Part shown: one piece after another, positions 1-10,143 of the stretch
Position numbering within the stretch: the stretch's first letter is position 1
How the letters are laid out: every line of letters starts with the position of its first letter
NCBI RefSeq assembly: GCF_003467445.1
Contig: NZ_QSGS01000006.1
Coordinates: forward strand, 146,784 to 210,783
DNA length: 64,000 nt
From: Exiguobacterium sp. AM39-5BH
GTDB lineage: Bacteria; Bacillota; Bacilli; Exiguobacteriales; Exiguobacteriaceae
Reading direction: 5' to 3'
Notes under the pieces: model-generated
The model's database searches: none
What the model was told of the DNA's origin: nothing
What the model saw: only the letters and a program-made list of their open reading frames with translations
Made by a program: the position numbers and the translations under genes

Positions 1-1260
<1,260 letters not shown>

Positions 1261-1296
1261 ATGACTAATTTACGTCAGAGACGATGCAGTCGTCAA
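1261..1296 (-). promoter_or_regulatory. pyrG promoter
   Basis: On the minus strand a -35 TTGACG (1291-1296) and a -10 TAAATT (1267-1272) are separated by 18 bp. They sit 6 nt upstream of the GGGC at 1260-1257, which is the expected initiation sequence for reiterative G addition. Confidence 0.75.
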
Positions 1297-1324
1297 GTCA
1301 TTATTTTTTCTTTTTTTCAACTGT

Positions 1325-1381
1325 CAAAAAAGAAAAAGAGACACGCCTAGCCGGGACAAATGCCCGGCTTTTTGCGGTCTC
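1325..1381 (-). terminator. rpoE terminator
   Basis: A long GC-rich hairpin (1338-1381, core AGCCGGGC/GTCCCGGCT) starts at the base after the rpoE stop codon. A T-rich tract follows on the minus strand (1325-1337). Confidence 0.85.
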
Positions 1382-1861
1382 TTATAAATCATCCTCGTCT
1401 TCAAGGTCGAGGTCGTCGTCTAAGTCTTCGTCCTCGAACTCGTCAAGGCCTTCCACTTTTTCGGCTTCATCCTCGGCATCGAACTCAGATGCGTCAAAAT
1501 CTTCACCTTTTGCAAAGACGTCAAGGTCGTCTTCAATGTCGACAATCCCTTCATCCGTCTCGTCAAGTTCTTCTTCGAACTCATCAAGTTCACCACGTTG
1601 GCGCGCCTCAATGACGAGATCCTCGTCTGACTTATCGAACGGATACCAAACACGAAGCGCCCAACGGTTAGCTCCCAAGTTGACGAATAGTCCGTCGATG
1701 TTCATGTCCGTGTAGAGTTGCGCGATTTTCTCGAGCTCTTCCTCTTCACTTGCGAACGTATAGTTTTGTCTGATCTGTTCACGGATCTCATCAAATGACA
1801 CTGGTTGCTCGCCAGTCTTTTGAAGAATTTCGTAAACGAAATCGATCAACGATTTATTCAT
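1382..1861 (-). CDS. rpoE: DNA-directed RNA polymerase subunit delta
   Basis: RpoE is the Gram-positive delta subunit of RNA polymerase. It displaces nucleic acid from the core enzyme and speeds recycling. The 159-residue product has the expected two parts: a folded HARE-HTH domain (about residues 1-90, including LGANRWALRVWYPFD) and a highly acidic Asp/Glu tail from about residue 100 to the end. I chose the ATG at 1861 because AAGGAG precedes it by about 9 nt. A longer frame from 1885 would read through that ribosome site. The neighbourhood rpoE-pyrG is conserved across Bacillales. Confidence 0.95.
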   Translation of the reverse strand: MNKSLIDFVYEILQKTGEQPVSFDEIREQIRQNYTFASEEEELEKIAQLYTDMNIDGLFVNLGANRWALRVWYPFDKSDEDLVIEARQRGELDEFEEELDETDEGIVDIEDDLDVFAKGEDFDASEFDAEDEAEKVEGLDEFEDEDLDDDLDLEDEDDL

Positions 1862-1941
1862 TAAAGGACACTCCTTTTCCGTCACTAGTTAAACATCACT
1901 CCTCATTATAAACAAAACAGATATGAAAAAGCTAGAGGAAA

Positions 1942-3261
1942 TTATTTCGATGTTTTAACGGTTTTCCGGATGCGAGACCAGTAGAGTGTAATCAATCCGA
2001 CATTGAACAACATGTCAATCCGAGCACGCCACTCATCCATCCGCGAGGAAGTTGAAACGAGAGTTCTGCATTGACCGACTGTCCGACATAGAGACCATAC
2101 CCTAATAGCCCGACCATGAGCGTGGAATAAGCAACGACCATCCCGAAGCGCTTCGACAGTTGCAAGAGCAACGAGGCGAACTCTTTATTATCTCCATAAG
2201 ATTCATACAAATACACATGCCCGACACTGGAATACATCGTCTGGACGTACCCGCTCACAAAAAGGATGGGAATGAATACGAGCGGCTCAAAGAACCCGAG
2301 AAAAAAATAAGAGGGACGTAATGAGCAGGACGTAGTATGGATAGCGAGCCACATCGAACACGCGGTTCAATAATATCCAACCGATGACACCCGCCAAAAA
2401 CGGAACAAATACGTAGAACAGAAGGACCTGGAACGAATAAAGGGCGAGACTGACAAAGACCGCACCAATCAACGTCCAACCACCGAACAAGCCGACGACG
2501 AATGAAAGCAATTGGACTTGTCGTGTCCGAGTCGCGCTGACATACGTGCGCACCCGCTCATGTAACAGCACCCATCCGACGTATCCGAGCAGAATCAGCA
2601 TCAATAAAAAGATTTCCACGTATCCGCTCGCCCCTTCTAACAGGCTGAGGAGACGGCTCACCAATGTGAATACGGTGACGGCGACGAAGGCACCCACGAA
2701 CTTTCCGGTCGCCCACGTCCATGTCGCCGTTTTCTCGAGCGGCAACTTTCTCACGAACAGCCACGGCAGCACAAGGCTGAGGAGGAACATGATGACGGCC
2801 CCATTATACGATTGCGTCAGTATATAGGAGAAAGCGACAATCCAAACAATGAGTGTGAGGACAAGAGGGAACGAACTCCCTTTCTCATCTACCGGGTCTG
2901 TGGGTGCCGACAATTCGTTCAGCTGTGATAAAATCGTCGTCATGATTGACCCGACACCAATCGAGCCGACACCGACTAAAAATGCGCTTATTTCAATGGC
3001 CCAATCAAACGGCAACAAGAAGCAGATGAGTCCAACGACCAAGACCGCTAGCGCGAATAAAAATGTCTGTTTGGAGCCAAGCCGACCGATGACGTATACC
3101 CATAGCAACAACCCCGACATACTCGCAACATAGAAAATCAAAAACGGAATCAATCTCTCGACGCCTTCTTCGACCGCCATGATGGACAGAAACAAAATTT
3201 GAGGCAAGATTTGACTACTGAGGGCACTGACAATCGTCAACAACACGACCATACCTTTCAT
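1942..3261 (-). pseudogene. 12-TM MFS-like membrane protein, two frameshifts
   Basis: The corrected product is about 439 residues, strongly hydrophobic with roughly twelve membrane segments, and resembles major facilitator superfamily carriers. The substrate is unknown. The start at 3261 (MKGMVVLLTI) follows GAGGTG by 7 nt. The frame breaks at about 2300 in a run of seven T: removing one T restores LLFFLGFFEPLVF. It breaks again near 2055, where adding one base restores a C-terminal segment reading MLFNVGLITLYWSRIR and a stop at 1942. Both breaks lie in short homopolymers, so sequencing error is as likely as real decay. No operon partner is evident. Confidence 0.6.
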
Positions 3262-3379
3262 CTGGGACACCTCGTTTCTCAAAAAAGGACTGACCTACTC
3301 TCCTTTTCATTTTTCCCGTTCCATTCCATCTATGAACCTGTCGCATCGCACATTGACTTCTCAGTTTTTTCACATGTTT

Positions 3380-3387
3380 GCCGATAT
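3380..3387 (+). promoter_or_regulatory. Sigma-D type -10 element for the aerotaxis gene
   Basis: GCCGATAT is an exact match to the -10 of sigma-D (motility) promoters. It lies 46 nt upstream of the HemAT-like start codon. The -35 position (TCAG, 15 bp upstream) matches TAAA poorly, so the promoter may be weak. A chemotaxis gene under sigma-D is expected. Confidence 0.6.
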
Positions 3388-3433
3388 AAAACAGAACGCT
3401 ATTTTAGCTGTATGAGAAAAAGGAGAATGACAC

Positions 3434-4734
3434 ATGGCACTCTTTCGTAAAACAAAACCAATCGCCTACACCGCGACCATCGGCTTCCCTGATGTGACGA
3501 CGATCGCACGACCGACCGATTCCAATTTGAACGGACGGACCCACTATATGGGTTATACGTCTTCACAAGTAAAGCGACTTCAAGCGATGGCTCCGCTCGT
3601 TGAATCGGTGTTAGATGACGTCCTCGAAAACGTCCTCGACCACTTGATGCTCCAACCAGAAATGGTCCAACTTGCTAACGCCTCATCGACGCGTGAACGC
3701 TTGAAAAAGGTATTCGGAGACTATTTCCGCAGCCTGTTGACCGGGAACATCGATGATCAGTTCCTCGCCATGCGCAAACGCATGGGTCAGACGCACCACC
3801 ACTACGCTGTGCCGGTCGTCTGGTTCCTCGCGACGTATTCCGCTTTCAACACGTTGCTCGTTCCAAAAATTGTTGAAACGTATCAACACGACCCGGCCAC
3901 ATTGACTGAATCGATTCTCGCATTGTCCCATGCGATGAACTTAGACGCGCAAATCGTCACCGAGCAATACGTCGATGCGCGTCTCGGTGAGATCGAGTCA
4001 GCGAACCAGGCGCGCGCAGCACTGTTGAGCGATGTCAGTCGCGTCAGCACGGAAGTCGCGACGACGATGGAACAGACCGGTCACGCCATGTCCGAGACGA
4101 GCAAGCGGGCCCACCAGGTCTTGTCCGAGACCGAACAGACGGAGAAGATGAGCCGACACTTGATGAGCTTGACCGATACGAACGGCGAACAAATCGAACA
4201 GATGGAATCCGAGTTCAAACAATCGGCGACGTATGTCGATGCCTCACTCGACCGCATCACCGCGCTCAAGGACGGCTCGCAAGAAATCGTCAGCATGACT
4301 CGGAGCATCGAGCAGATTGCCAACCAGACGAACTTGTTGGCGTTGAACGCGTCAATCGAAGCGGCCCGGCTGGTGAACACGGCAAAGGTTTCGCCGTCGT
4401 GGCCACTGAGGTGCGGACGCTGGCCGAAAACGCAAAGCAACTGAGCAGTCAAATTAACGTCCTCATTCACGAGAACGAGGCGAACATCGCCGCCCTGCTC
4501 GACCAAATGGGCCAAATGCATCGGACGAACGATGCGGCGATGCGTCAACTCGGCGCCGTCAAAGCCGGTTTCTCGACCGTCAAGGACGAGATGGGCAATT
4601 ACGTCCTGTCCTTTGAACGGAACAAGCAAGACCTCGGCCAAATGGTCGAGACGATTTCGGCCATCAACGAGACGACGCAAGGCTTATCCTACTTGACGTC
4701 TTCCTTGTTGGCCACTTCCGAGATGCAGGCATAA
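3434..4734 (+). pseudogene. hemAT: HemAT-like globin-coupled aerotaxis transducer, frameshifted
   Basis: The corrected product is about 433 residues: a sensor globin (about 40-190) followed by a soluble methyl-accepting signalling domain with no membrane segment. Such proteins bind O2 through haem and signal to CheA. The globin has the F-helix pattern RMGQTHHHYAVPVVW, and His121 aligns with the proximal His of B. subtilis HemAT. The signalling hairpin reads QTNLLALNASIEAARA. The frame breaks at about 4371 inside that motif: one G is missing from CCCGGG, and restoring it gives AARAGEHGKGFAVVATEVR, the expected continuation. The upstream GGAG (8 nt) fixes the start at 3434. Confidence 0.85.
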
Positions 4735-4740
4735 CAAACA

Positions 4741-4770
4741 GGCACGGTCCGCGGACCGTGCCTTGTTTTT
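4741..4770. terminator. Bidirectional terminator between hemAT and fadF
   Basis: A perfect hairpin GGCACGGTCC/GGACCGTGCC (4741-4762) is followed by TTGTTTTT on the plus strand. It lies between two convergent genes and can serve the plus-strand one strongly and the minus-strand one weakly. Confidence 0.8.
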
Positions 4771-6898
4771 ATTGAACGAGCGGTTCTGGCACTTCGAGCG
4801 GAGCGATCGCGCGATCGAGCAATTCGACGACATCGAACGTGCCGACCGTCTCATCGACTTCTTTCGCTTTCGTCCCGTCCGATAGCATCGTCAAGCAGTA
4901 CGGACATGCCGACCCGATGACCGTCGGCTTCGTCTCGAGCAACTGCTCGGTCCGGGCCACGTTGACGCGCGTCCCGACTTTCTCTTCTTGCCACATGAGA
5001 CCGCCGCCTGCGCCACAGCACATGCCGTTCTCACGGTTCCGCTCCGCTTCGACGAGCTCGACACCCGGAATGCGTTCCAAGACGAAGCGCGGCGCGTCAT
5101 AAATGCCGTTATAGCGTCCGAGGTAGCACGAGTCGTGGTAGACGACGCGCTCATTCACAGAGAAGTCCGGCTTGATCCGACCCGTATCGAGCAACTCGGC
5201 GAGGAGCTCGGTATGGTGATACACTTTCACACCACTTAGTCCGAAGTCCGGATACTCGTTTTTGAACGTGTTGTACGCGTGTGGGTCGACCGTGACAATC
5301 TTCGTGACGCCATATTTCTCGAACAGTTTGATGTTCGCCTCGGCGAGCTCTTGGAACAACAGCTCGTTCCCGATACGGCGCGGCGTGTCCCCTGAGTTCT
5401 TTTCTTCGTTGCCGAGGATGGCGAACGAGACGCCCGCCTTGTTCAAGACGCTCGCAAAGCTTTGGGCGACTTTTTGGCTGCGGCTGTCATATGAGCCCAT
5501 CGCTCCGACCCAGAAGAGGAATTCAAACGCTTCGCCGGCCTTCTTCTTCTCTTTCGCCGTCGGGATGACGAGTTCTTCCCGGTCTTTGCGCCAGTTCTCA
5601 CGCTCTTTCCGGTTCATCCCCCACGGGTTGCCTTGACGTTCGATGTTGGCAACCGTACGTTGCGCCTCAGGGTCCATCTTGCCTTCCATCATGACGAGGT
5701 AACGGCGCAAATCGATAATCTTGTCGACGTGCTCGTTCATGACCGGACATTGGTCTTCACAGTTGCGGCACGTCGTACATGCCCAAATCTCTTCTTCAGT
5801 GATGACGTTGCCGATCAGCTCGTCGGCGACGAGCATGTGTCCGTCTTGGGCCGCGGCCGCAATCTCGGCCCCTTGCGTGTTTTGGAACAAGAGTGCCGGT
5901 GCCCACGGTGATTTCCGTGTGATAGCGGCCCCTTTCATGTTCATATGGTCGCGCAACTTGACGATAAGGTCCATCGGCGATAACATCTTGCCGGTCCCGG
6001 TCGCCGGGCATACGTTCGTACAACGTCCGCACTCGACACAGGCGTATAGATCGACAAGTTGTTTTTGGTTGAAATCTTCAATCTTATTGACGCCGAAGAC
6101 GACTTCTTCGTCCGACTCCTCGGCCTCTTCCATCGCCGAGAAGTCGACCGGGGCGAGACGACCGACTTTGTGTGTCCGTCCGAGCCAGACGTTGAGCGTC
6201 CCGGCGATCAAGTGGGCATGCTTGCCTTGCGGGATATAGATCATGAAGCTGAGCAAGAACAAGAGGTGGAGCCACCAGAAGACGACGAACAAGGCGAAGG
6301 CGACGCCGCCCGGGACCCAGGCGAACGCCGAACCGATCAGTGTCGCGACCGGTTCGCCCCACATCGGGAGCTCTTCCTTATAGACGAGGTAGAACCCGTT
6401 CCCGAACAAGACCGATACCATCAGCCCACCGATGAAGATGAGGGCGAGGCCGGCCAAGAAGTTTCGTTTCAAGCGCACGAGTTTTTCGACGTAACGGCGG
6501 TAGAATCCCCAAACGACCGCGACGAGAATCATGAGCATGACGATTTCTTGCATGAACGTGAAAATCGGATAGAGCGGTCCAAGCGGGACGTGCGGGAAAC
6601 GCGTCCCGACGGCAAGCCCTTTCCAGATGAAGTCGATGGCCCCGAACTGGACGAGGATGAACCCATAGAACATCATGACGTGAATGATGCCGCTCTTCTT
6701 GTCCTTCAATAATTTCTTTTGACCGAACACGTTAATCATGACCTGTTCGAGCCGTTCCTTATTCGTTTGGCTCCACTCTGCTTGTTTCCCGAGCTTGATG
6801 AACGTATAGCGCTGATAGACGAGCGATGCGAACAAATACAGTCCATAGCCGAGGACGAGCAAGAATAGAATCCAGTTGACGATTAAAAATGTAGACAT
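4769..6898 (-). CDS. fadF: FadF-type membrane Fe-S oxidoreductase (heterodisulfide reductase-like)
   Basis: The 709-residue product has an N-terminal membrane part with about six helices (residues 1-225, cytochrome b / NarI-like). Two [4Fe-4S] motifs follow, CVECGRCTNVCP (about 287-298) and CTTCRNCEDQCP (about 374-385). Two CCG-type cysteine-rich domains come last (DSCYLGRYN, MCCGAGGG, ACPYCLTM). This is the architecture of B. subtilis FadF (YwjF), which sits beside acdA, rpoE and pyrG and is thought to move electrons from acyl-CoA dehydrogenase/ETF to the quinone pool. The ATG at 6898 follows GGGGGAG by 8 nt. A TTG two codons upstream is less likely. A FadR-like operator precedes the gene, supporting a role in fatty-acid oxidation. 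acdA is not adjacent here. Confidence 0.9.
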   Translation of the reverse strand: MSTFLIVNWILFLLVLGYGLYLFASLVYQRYTFIKLGKQAEWSQTNKERLEQVMINVFGQKKLLKDKKSGIIHVMMFYGFILVQFGAIDFIWKGLAVGTRFPHVPLGPLYPIFTFMQEIVMLMILVAVVWGFYRRYVEKLVRLKRNFLAGLALIFIGGLMVSVLFGNGFYLVYKEELPMWGEPVATLIGSAFAWVPGGVAFALFVVFWWLHLLFLLSFMIYIPQGKHAHLIAGTLNVWLGRTHKVGRLAPVDFSAMEEAEESDEEVVFGVNKIEDFNQKQLVDLYACVECGRCTNVCPATGTGKMLSPMDLIVKLRDHMNMKGAAITRKSPWAPALLFQNTQGAEIAAAAQDGHMLVADELIGNVITEEEIWACTTCRNCEDQCPVMNEHVDKIIDLRRYLVMMEGKMDPEAQRTVANIERQGNPWGMNRKERENWRKDREELVIPTAKEKKKAGEAFEFLFWVGAMGSYDSRSQKVAQSFASVLNKAGVSFAILGNEEKNSGDTPRRIGNELLFQELAEANIKLFEKYGVTKIVTVDPHAYNTFKNEYPDFGLSGVKVYHHTELLAELLDTGRIKPDFSVNERVVYHDSCYLGRYNGIYDAPRFVLERIPGVELVEAERNRENGMCCGAGGGLMWQEEKVGTRVNVARTEQLLETKPTVIGSACPYCLTMLSDGTKAKEVDETVGTFDVVELLDRAIAPLEVPEPLVQ

Positions 6899-6955
6899 CC
6901 CCAAAACTCCCCCTTTATGAAAACGGATTCAATCTTGGAATCAGTATACCAAATA

Positions 6956-6975
6956 ATGAATGAACAGTCATTCAT
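6956..6975. promoter_or_regulatory. FadR-type operator upstream of fadF
   Basis: ATGAATGAACAGTCATTCAT is a perfect 8-bp inverted repeat around a 4-bp centre. It matches the B. subtilis FadR box (WTGAATGAMTANTCATTCAW) at all but one centre position. FadR is a TetR-family repressor released by long-chain acyl-CoA. The site lies about 57 bp upstream of the fadF start. Confidence 0.85.
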
Positions 6976-6990
6976 TTTATTGAAGGAAGA

Positions 6991-7707
6991 TTAGAAATAG
7001 AGAACGTGCTTCAACAATAAGAGCAGACCGCCATAGCTGACGACGGCGAGGACGAACGTCCGGAAGTGGAGGTTGCGGTCGGATGGAAGTTCGAACTTGA
7101 CGATATTCAGAATCATCGCCCCGGCGACGAACGCGAACAAGATGGCCTCGACGTGCGAGGCGAGATCGATGAAATGGGAAAAGAAACCGCCGATGAGGAT
7201 GGCGCCGCTCAACAAATAACGTCCTTGCCGAATGTAGCATTCCCCGTAATGGCGATACAAGTCGTGACCGACGGCAAGGAAGTGGACGCCGAGTGCCGTC
7301 GCGTAGAAGCTACGGGCAACGAACGTGACCGAGGTCGCCGTAACGACGTAAGCCGAGAACGACATATAGGCCGTCAACAGTGTCACTTGGAGCCAGTACG
7401 ATACGTTCTGGTCAATCGTTTCGTCCTTAAAGTAAGGCGTCCGGACGACACGCATCGTCCCGTAAAAGACGGTAAAGCCGAGCAAGCTGATCACATAAAT
7501 CTCTGACGGCAAGGCCAGGTCGAGCCATTCGACCCGGAGCGTGTATTGCCGCTTGTTCAAGGACGGCAAGAGATACATGAAAAAGTACGTGATGGCGATC
7601 CCGCTCGAAAATGAGAACCATTTTTGAGACGGTACCCGGTCTCGTGGAAACAGATAGATTCCGAAAAAATTGATCAGTGCTAAATAGACCACGATCCAGT
7701 TCGCCAT
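6991..7707 (-). CDS. Conserved hypothetical polytopic membrane protein
   Basis: I do not recognise a named family with confidence. The 238-residue product is hydrophobic with about seven or eight membrane helices. It carries a conserved-looking segment LFAFVAGAMILNIVKFELP near the C-terminus, recalling uncharacterised membrane proteins and distantly the end of ZIP-like carriers. It starts 6 nt after the stop of the acetyltransferase upstream on the same strand, so the two are probably cotranscribed. The FadR-like site lies just beyond its 3' end and serves fadF. Confidence 0.7.
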   Translation of the reverse strand: MANWIVVYLALINFFGIYLFPRDRVPSQKWFSFSSGIAITYFFMYLLPSLNKRQYTLRVEWLDLALPSEIYVISLLGFTVFYGTMRVVRTPYFKDETIDQNVSYWLQVTLLTAYMSFSAYVVTATSVTFVARSFYATALGVHFLAVGHDLYRHYGECYIRQGRYLLSGAILIGGFFSHFIDLASHVEAILFAFVAGAMILNIVKFELPSDRNLHFRTFVLAVVSYGGLLLLLKHVLYF

Positions 7708-7713
7708 CTCACG

Positions 7714-8229
7714 TCACCCTTTCAGTTCAATCCAAAACCGCTCGACGATTTTCCCACCTTCCGCTTTGAACGGTGTGTCCGGTATTCCTCCGTTATTCAA
7801 GATGACTTGGCGTGACGCCACGTTCGTCCGGTCACACGTAATCAACGCCCGCTCGATCCCGAGTTCCTTCGCCTTCTCGAGCGCGAGCTCGAGCTGTTTC
7901 GTCGCCAAACCGCGTCCACGTGCGCTCGGTTTGATGCCGTAACCGATGTGGCCCCCAAAATTGAGGAGATTATCATTCAATTCGTGGCGGATATTCGCCG
8001 CCCCGAGCAATTCAATCCCGTCCGTCAGCCAATACGTCGTGCTCGGTACCCAACTGACGTTGTTCACCCGTATCTCTTTATCACGGATCTGTTTGACGTA
8101 GGACGCAAAGTCAGACGCATCGCGGTCGACCGCGTTCGGGACGATTGTCTCTTCCCGCTCCCGCCACTCCTGTAAGAACTCGAGCACTTGCGCTTGTTGC
8201 GCCATCGTTGTTTTGACGAGCTGTAGCAT
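7714..8229 (-). CDS. GNAT-family N-acetyltransferase
   Basis: This 171-residue protein is a single GNAT domain. The acetyl-CoA-binding motif A is visible as IGYGIKPSARGRGLATKQL (about residues 100-118), followed by ERALITCDRTNVASRQVI. This resembles the Bacillus subgroup of unassigned acetyltransferases that act on small molecules. The substrate cannot be read from sequence. The start at 8229 follows GGGGG. It is the first gene of a likely two-gene unit with the membrane protein downstream. Confidence 0.85.
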   Translation of the reverse strand: MLQLVKTTMAQQAQVLEFLQEWREREETIVPNAVDRDASDFASYVKQIRDKEIRVNNVSWVPSTTYWLTDGIELLGAANIRHELNDNLLNFGGHIGYGIKPSARGRGLATKQLELALEKAKELGIERALITCDRTNVASRQVILNNGGIPDTPFKAEGGKIVERFWIELKG

Positions 8230-8336
8230 CTGACGTCCCCCTAATCGATTGGTCTCTTTTCATCATAACGAAGCTGATTCACGTTGAAAACAGACGTTCC
8301 AAAGACGAGATGTCGCCTTTTTATAGAATCATCTAG

Positions 8337-8360
8337 CAAAAAAACCGCAATCGATTGCGG
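8337..8360 (-). terminator. Terminator after the acidic hypothetical gene
   Basis: A perfect palindromic stem CCGCAATCGATTGCGG (8345-8360) is followed on the minus strand by eight T. Confidence 0.8.
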
Positions 8361-8361
8361 G

Positions 8362-8790
8362 TCAGTCTTCTAATCCTAGTCGTTTTGGCATCTGTGGGGC
8401 GAGCGTACGGGCCTCGTCTAAACGGCCAGCCTCGACGAGCGTGTGGAACCGTAAAAATTCCTCGTGTGTCGCGTCACCGATGGCCGCCAAATAATCGATA
8501 TAGCGTTCGTACACCGACTTGTCTTCCGGCCGCGCCTCGATCAACGCGACGTAAAGCCGGACCGTATCTTCTCCATAAAGAAGCGGGAACTCATCGTTCA
8601 ACTGGAGCAACTTGTCGACCGAGTCCATATCGACACCGGTCTCGTTGTCATAGTGCCCGACGACCTGCTCAGCATGGTCCTCGAGGCGACCACGCCACTC
8701 TTCATACTCGTCCTCGTTCGTCTCGAGCATCTCGAACCAATCTTCGTTTAACATCTCTTCAATCTTTTTTACGCGTTCTGCAAAATTCAT
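8362..8790 (-). CDS. Hypothetical acidic protein
   Basis: The 142-residue product is acidic and predicted helical, with no signal peptide, membrane helix or catalytic motif that I recognise. Its start overlaps the stop of the ywiB-like gene by 4 nt (ATGA), so the two are translationally coupled. A terminator follows directly. The pairing suggests a function linked to YwiB, but none can be assigned. Confidence 0.75.
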   Translation of the reverse strand: MNFAERVKKIEEMLNEDWFEMLETNEDEYEEWRGRLEDHAEQVVGHYDNETGVDMDSVDKLLQLNDEFPLLYGEDTVRLYVALIEARPEDKSVYERYIDYLAAIGDATHEEFLRFHTLVEAGRLDEARTLAPQMPKRLGLED

Positions 8791-9206
8791 CCTTCGTCTC
8801 CTCCTTCAAACGTCCATGTGACGTCGACGTCATAATTTCCCGCCACGTCTTCGTTCATCGATAACTCGTAGACGAAGCGGCAACGGCCGCCCGCGACATC
8901 GAGTCGCTCTGTCGTCGTCGCCATCGTCATCGACATATATGGGTTTTTATATAGGCTTTGCGTCAAACGTCCTTCGATAAAGGAATGATTCATCTCGATC
9001 GGTCCTTTACAGATGAGCGCGAGCCGGCCTGTCGTATATTTGATTGTCGTCGGAACGACACCGTCTTCCCGTTCTTGATCGAACGTCAAGATGAAGCCGG
9101 TCTTCAATTCATAATAGAACCCCTCGGCTTGCAGCTCGATCGGTTCCGCAATCTCACTGATCGTCGTCTTTTGGCGCACACGTACGCGTTTCGGTTCAAT
9201 TGCCAT
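8787..9206 (-). CDS. ywiB: YwiB/DUF1934 family protein
   Basis: The 139-residue product resembles DUF1934 (B. subtilis YwiB), small calycin-like beta-barrel proteins of unknown role. Features of the family include the GFYYELKTGFILTFDQE strand pair, the mid-protein YTTGRLALICKG and the C-terminal YELSMNEDVAGNYDVDV. It has no signal peptide. In Bacillus ywiB lies beside argS and near the speE/speB region, and speE/speB are also in this window, though argS is not. The ATG at 9206 follows GGGGAAT, a modest ribosome site. Confidence 0.8.
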   Translation of the reverse strand: MAIEPKRVRVRQKTTISEIAEPIELQAEGFYYELKTGFILTFDQEREDGVVPTTIKYTTGRLALICKGPIEMNHSFIEGRLTQSLYKNPYMSMTMATTTERLDVAGGRCRFVYELSMNEDVAGNYDVDVTWTFEGGDEG

Positions 9207-9389
9207 GGTGATTCCCCTTTCCGCTGTCCCATCGTACCATATCTCGCGAACGGTCCGGAATCGGTAACTTTTTCTTTCCCGGTTCGCACGCGCTTCACAC
9301 GTCGGGCCCGATCAATTTCACGTGATGCGTAGGCAAAGAGTACGCATTGCAAAAACGATCGCGGATGAGAGGATTCACGACCGTTCGTT

Positions 9390-10051
9390 TCATCCAAACT
9401 TCAACCAATTCCCCTCTGAAATCACGTCGACCCGTCCGTCGACGATTCGAATCGCCGTCTCGTCATCGATGGCGTAACTCGGAGCAGCCAACCTGCCTGT
9501 CCATTCGGTCGCATGCTCGGACGTGTTCTCGGGCAACATCTCATGATCGAGGTGAGGGAAAATCGAGAAATCGACATAACCTAGCGTCTCATCACCCGGC
9601 TCACCCGGCGCCTGCCAACCGACAAACGCTTCCCCGATCCGCGGGGTCATGACCATGCTCCCGGCACTCAAGCGACATAGACACCATTCCAATCCGGTAG
9701 CAGCTGCGCGACACCAGATTGCTTCATCCAATAATGCAAGAACAGCGGGTCGCCCCCGTTGACCAACAACACATCCGCCTCATCGAACGCCGGTCTCCAA
9801 ACCGCTTCATCGAGGCTCGGAAGGGTGCTCAGTTCGAGGACCCCGACCGACTTCCACCCTAACTCACACATCGGCGTCGAAAAATCACCGTTGAAAAAGT
9901 TCCAGGCGTAATTCGTTCCACCTGGCAACGCGTAGATTGCGGTCGGGATACATAGGGCGGTACACTCCTCGATCGGTTTCCCTAACAACTCAAGCAACGC
10001 CTGCTTGATTCGTTCATTTTTAATACCTGCCGACGTCAGTAACAATCTCAT
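9390..10051 (-). pseudogene. pepE: Peptidase E-like serine peptidase (S51), frameshifted
   Basis: The corrected product is about 220 residues and belongs to peptidase family S51, which cleaves N-terminal aspartyl dipeptides; the fold is shared with class I glutamine amidotransferases. The nucleophile motif GLSAGSMVM is present but split. The frame ends at YVA-stop at about 9668, and one missing G (TCGC for TCGGC) separates it from LSAGS. The second part carries FPHLDHEML. The start at 10051 has GGAGG 7 nt upstream. The break falls exactly before the catalytic Ser, so as written the enzyme would be dead; a one-base sequence error is plausible. Confidence 0.8.
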
Positions 10052-10113
10052 ACCAATCCCTCCTCGTCTTCTCACTATATGAATTCGTTCCCCCTCCTCA
10101 TTTCCCTGTATGC

Positions 10114-10140
10114 AAAAAAGACAGGGAATCCCCCTGTCTT
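10114..10140 (-). terminator. Terminator after the alpha-glucosidase
   Basis: Stem AAGACAGGG/CCCTGTCTT (10118-10140) ends in TTTTTT on the minus strand, 4 bp after the gene's stop codon. Confidence 0.85.
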
Positions 10141-10143
10141 GGA

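Noticed and set aside
1284..1715. Ser-rich 143-residue plus-strand frame
   Set aside because: It is the mirror of the acidic tail of rpoE; the low-complexity Ser comes from GAT/GAA codons read backwards.
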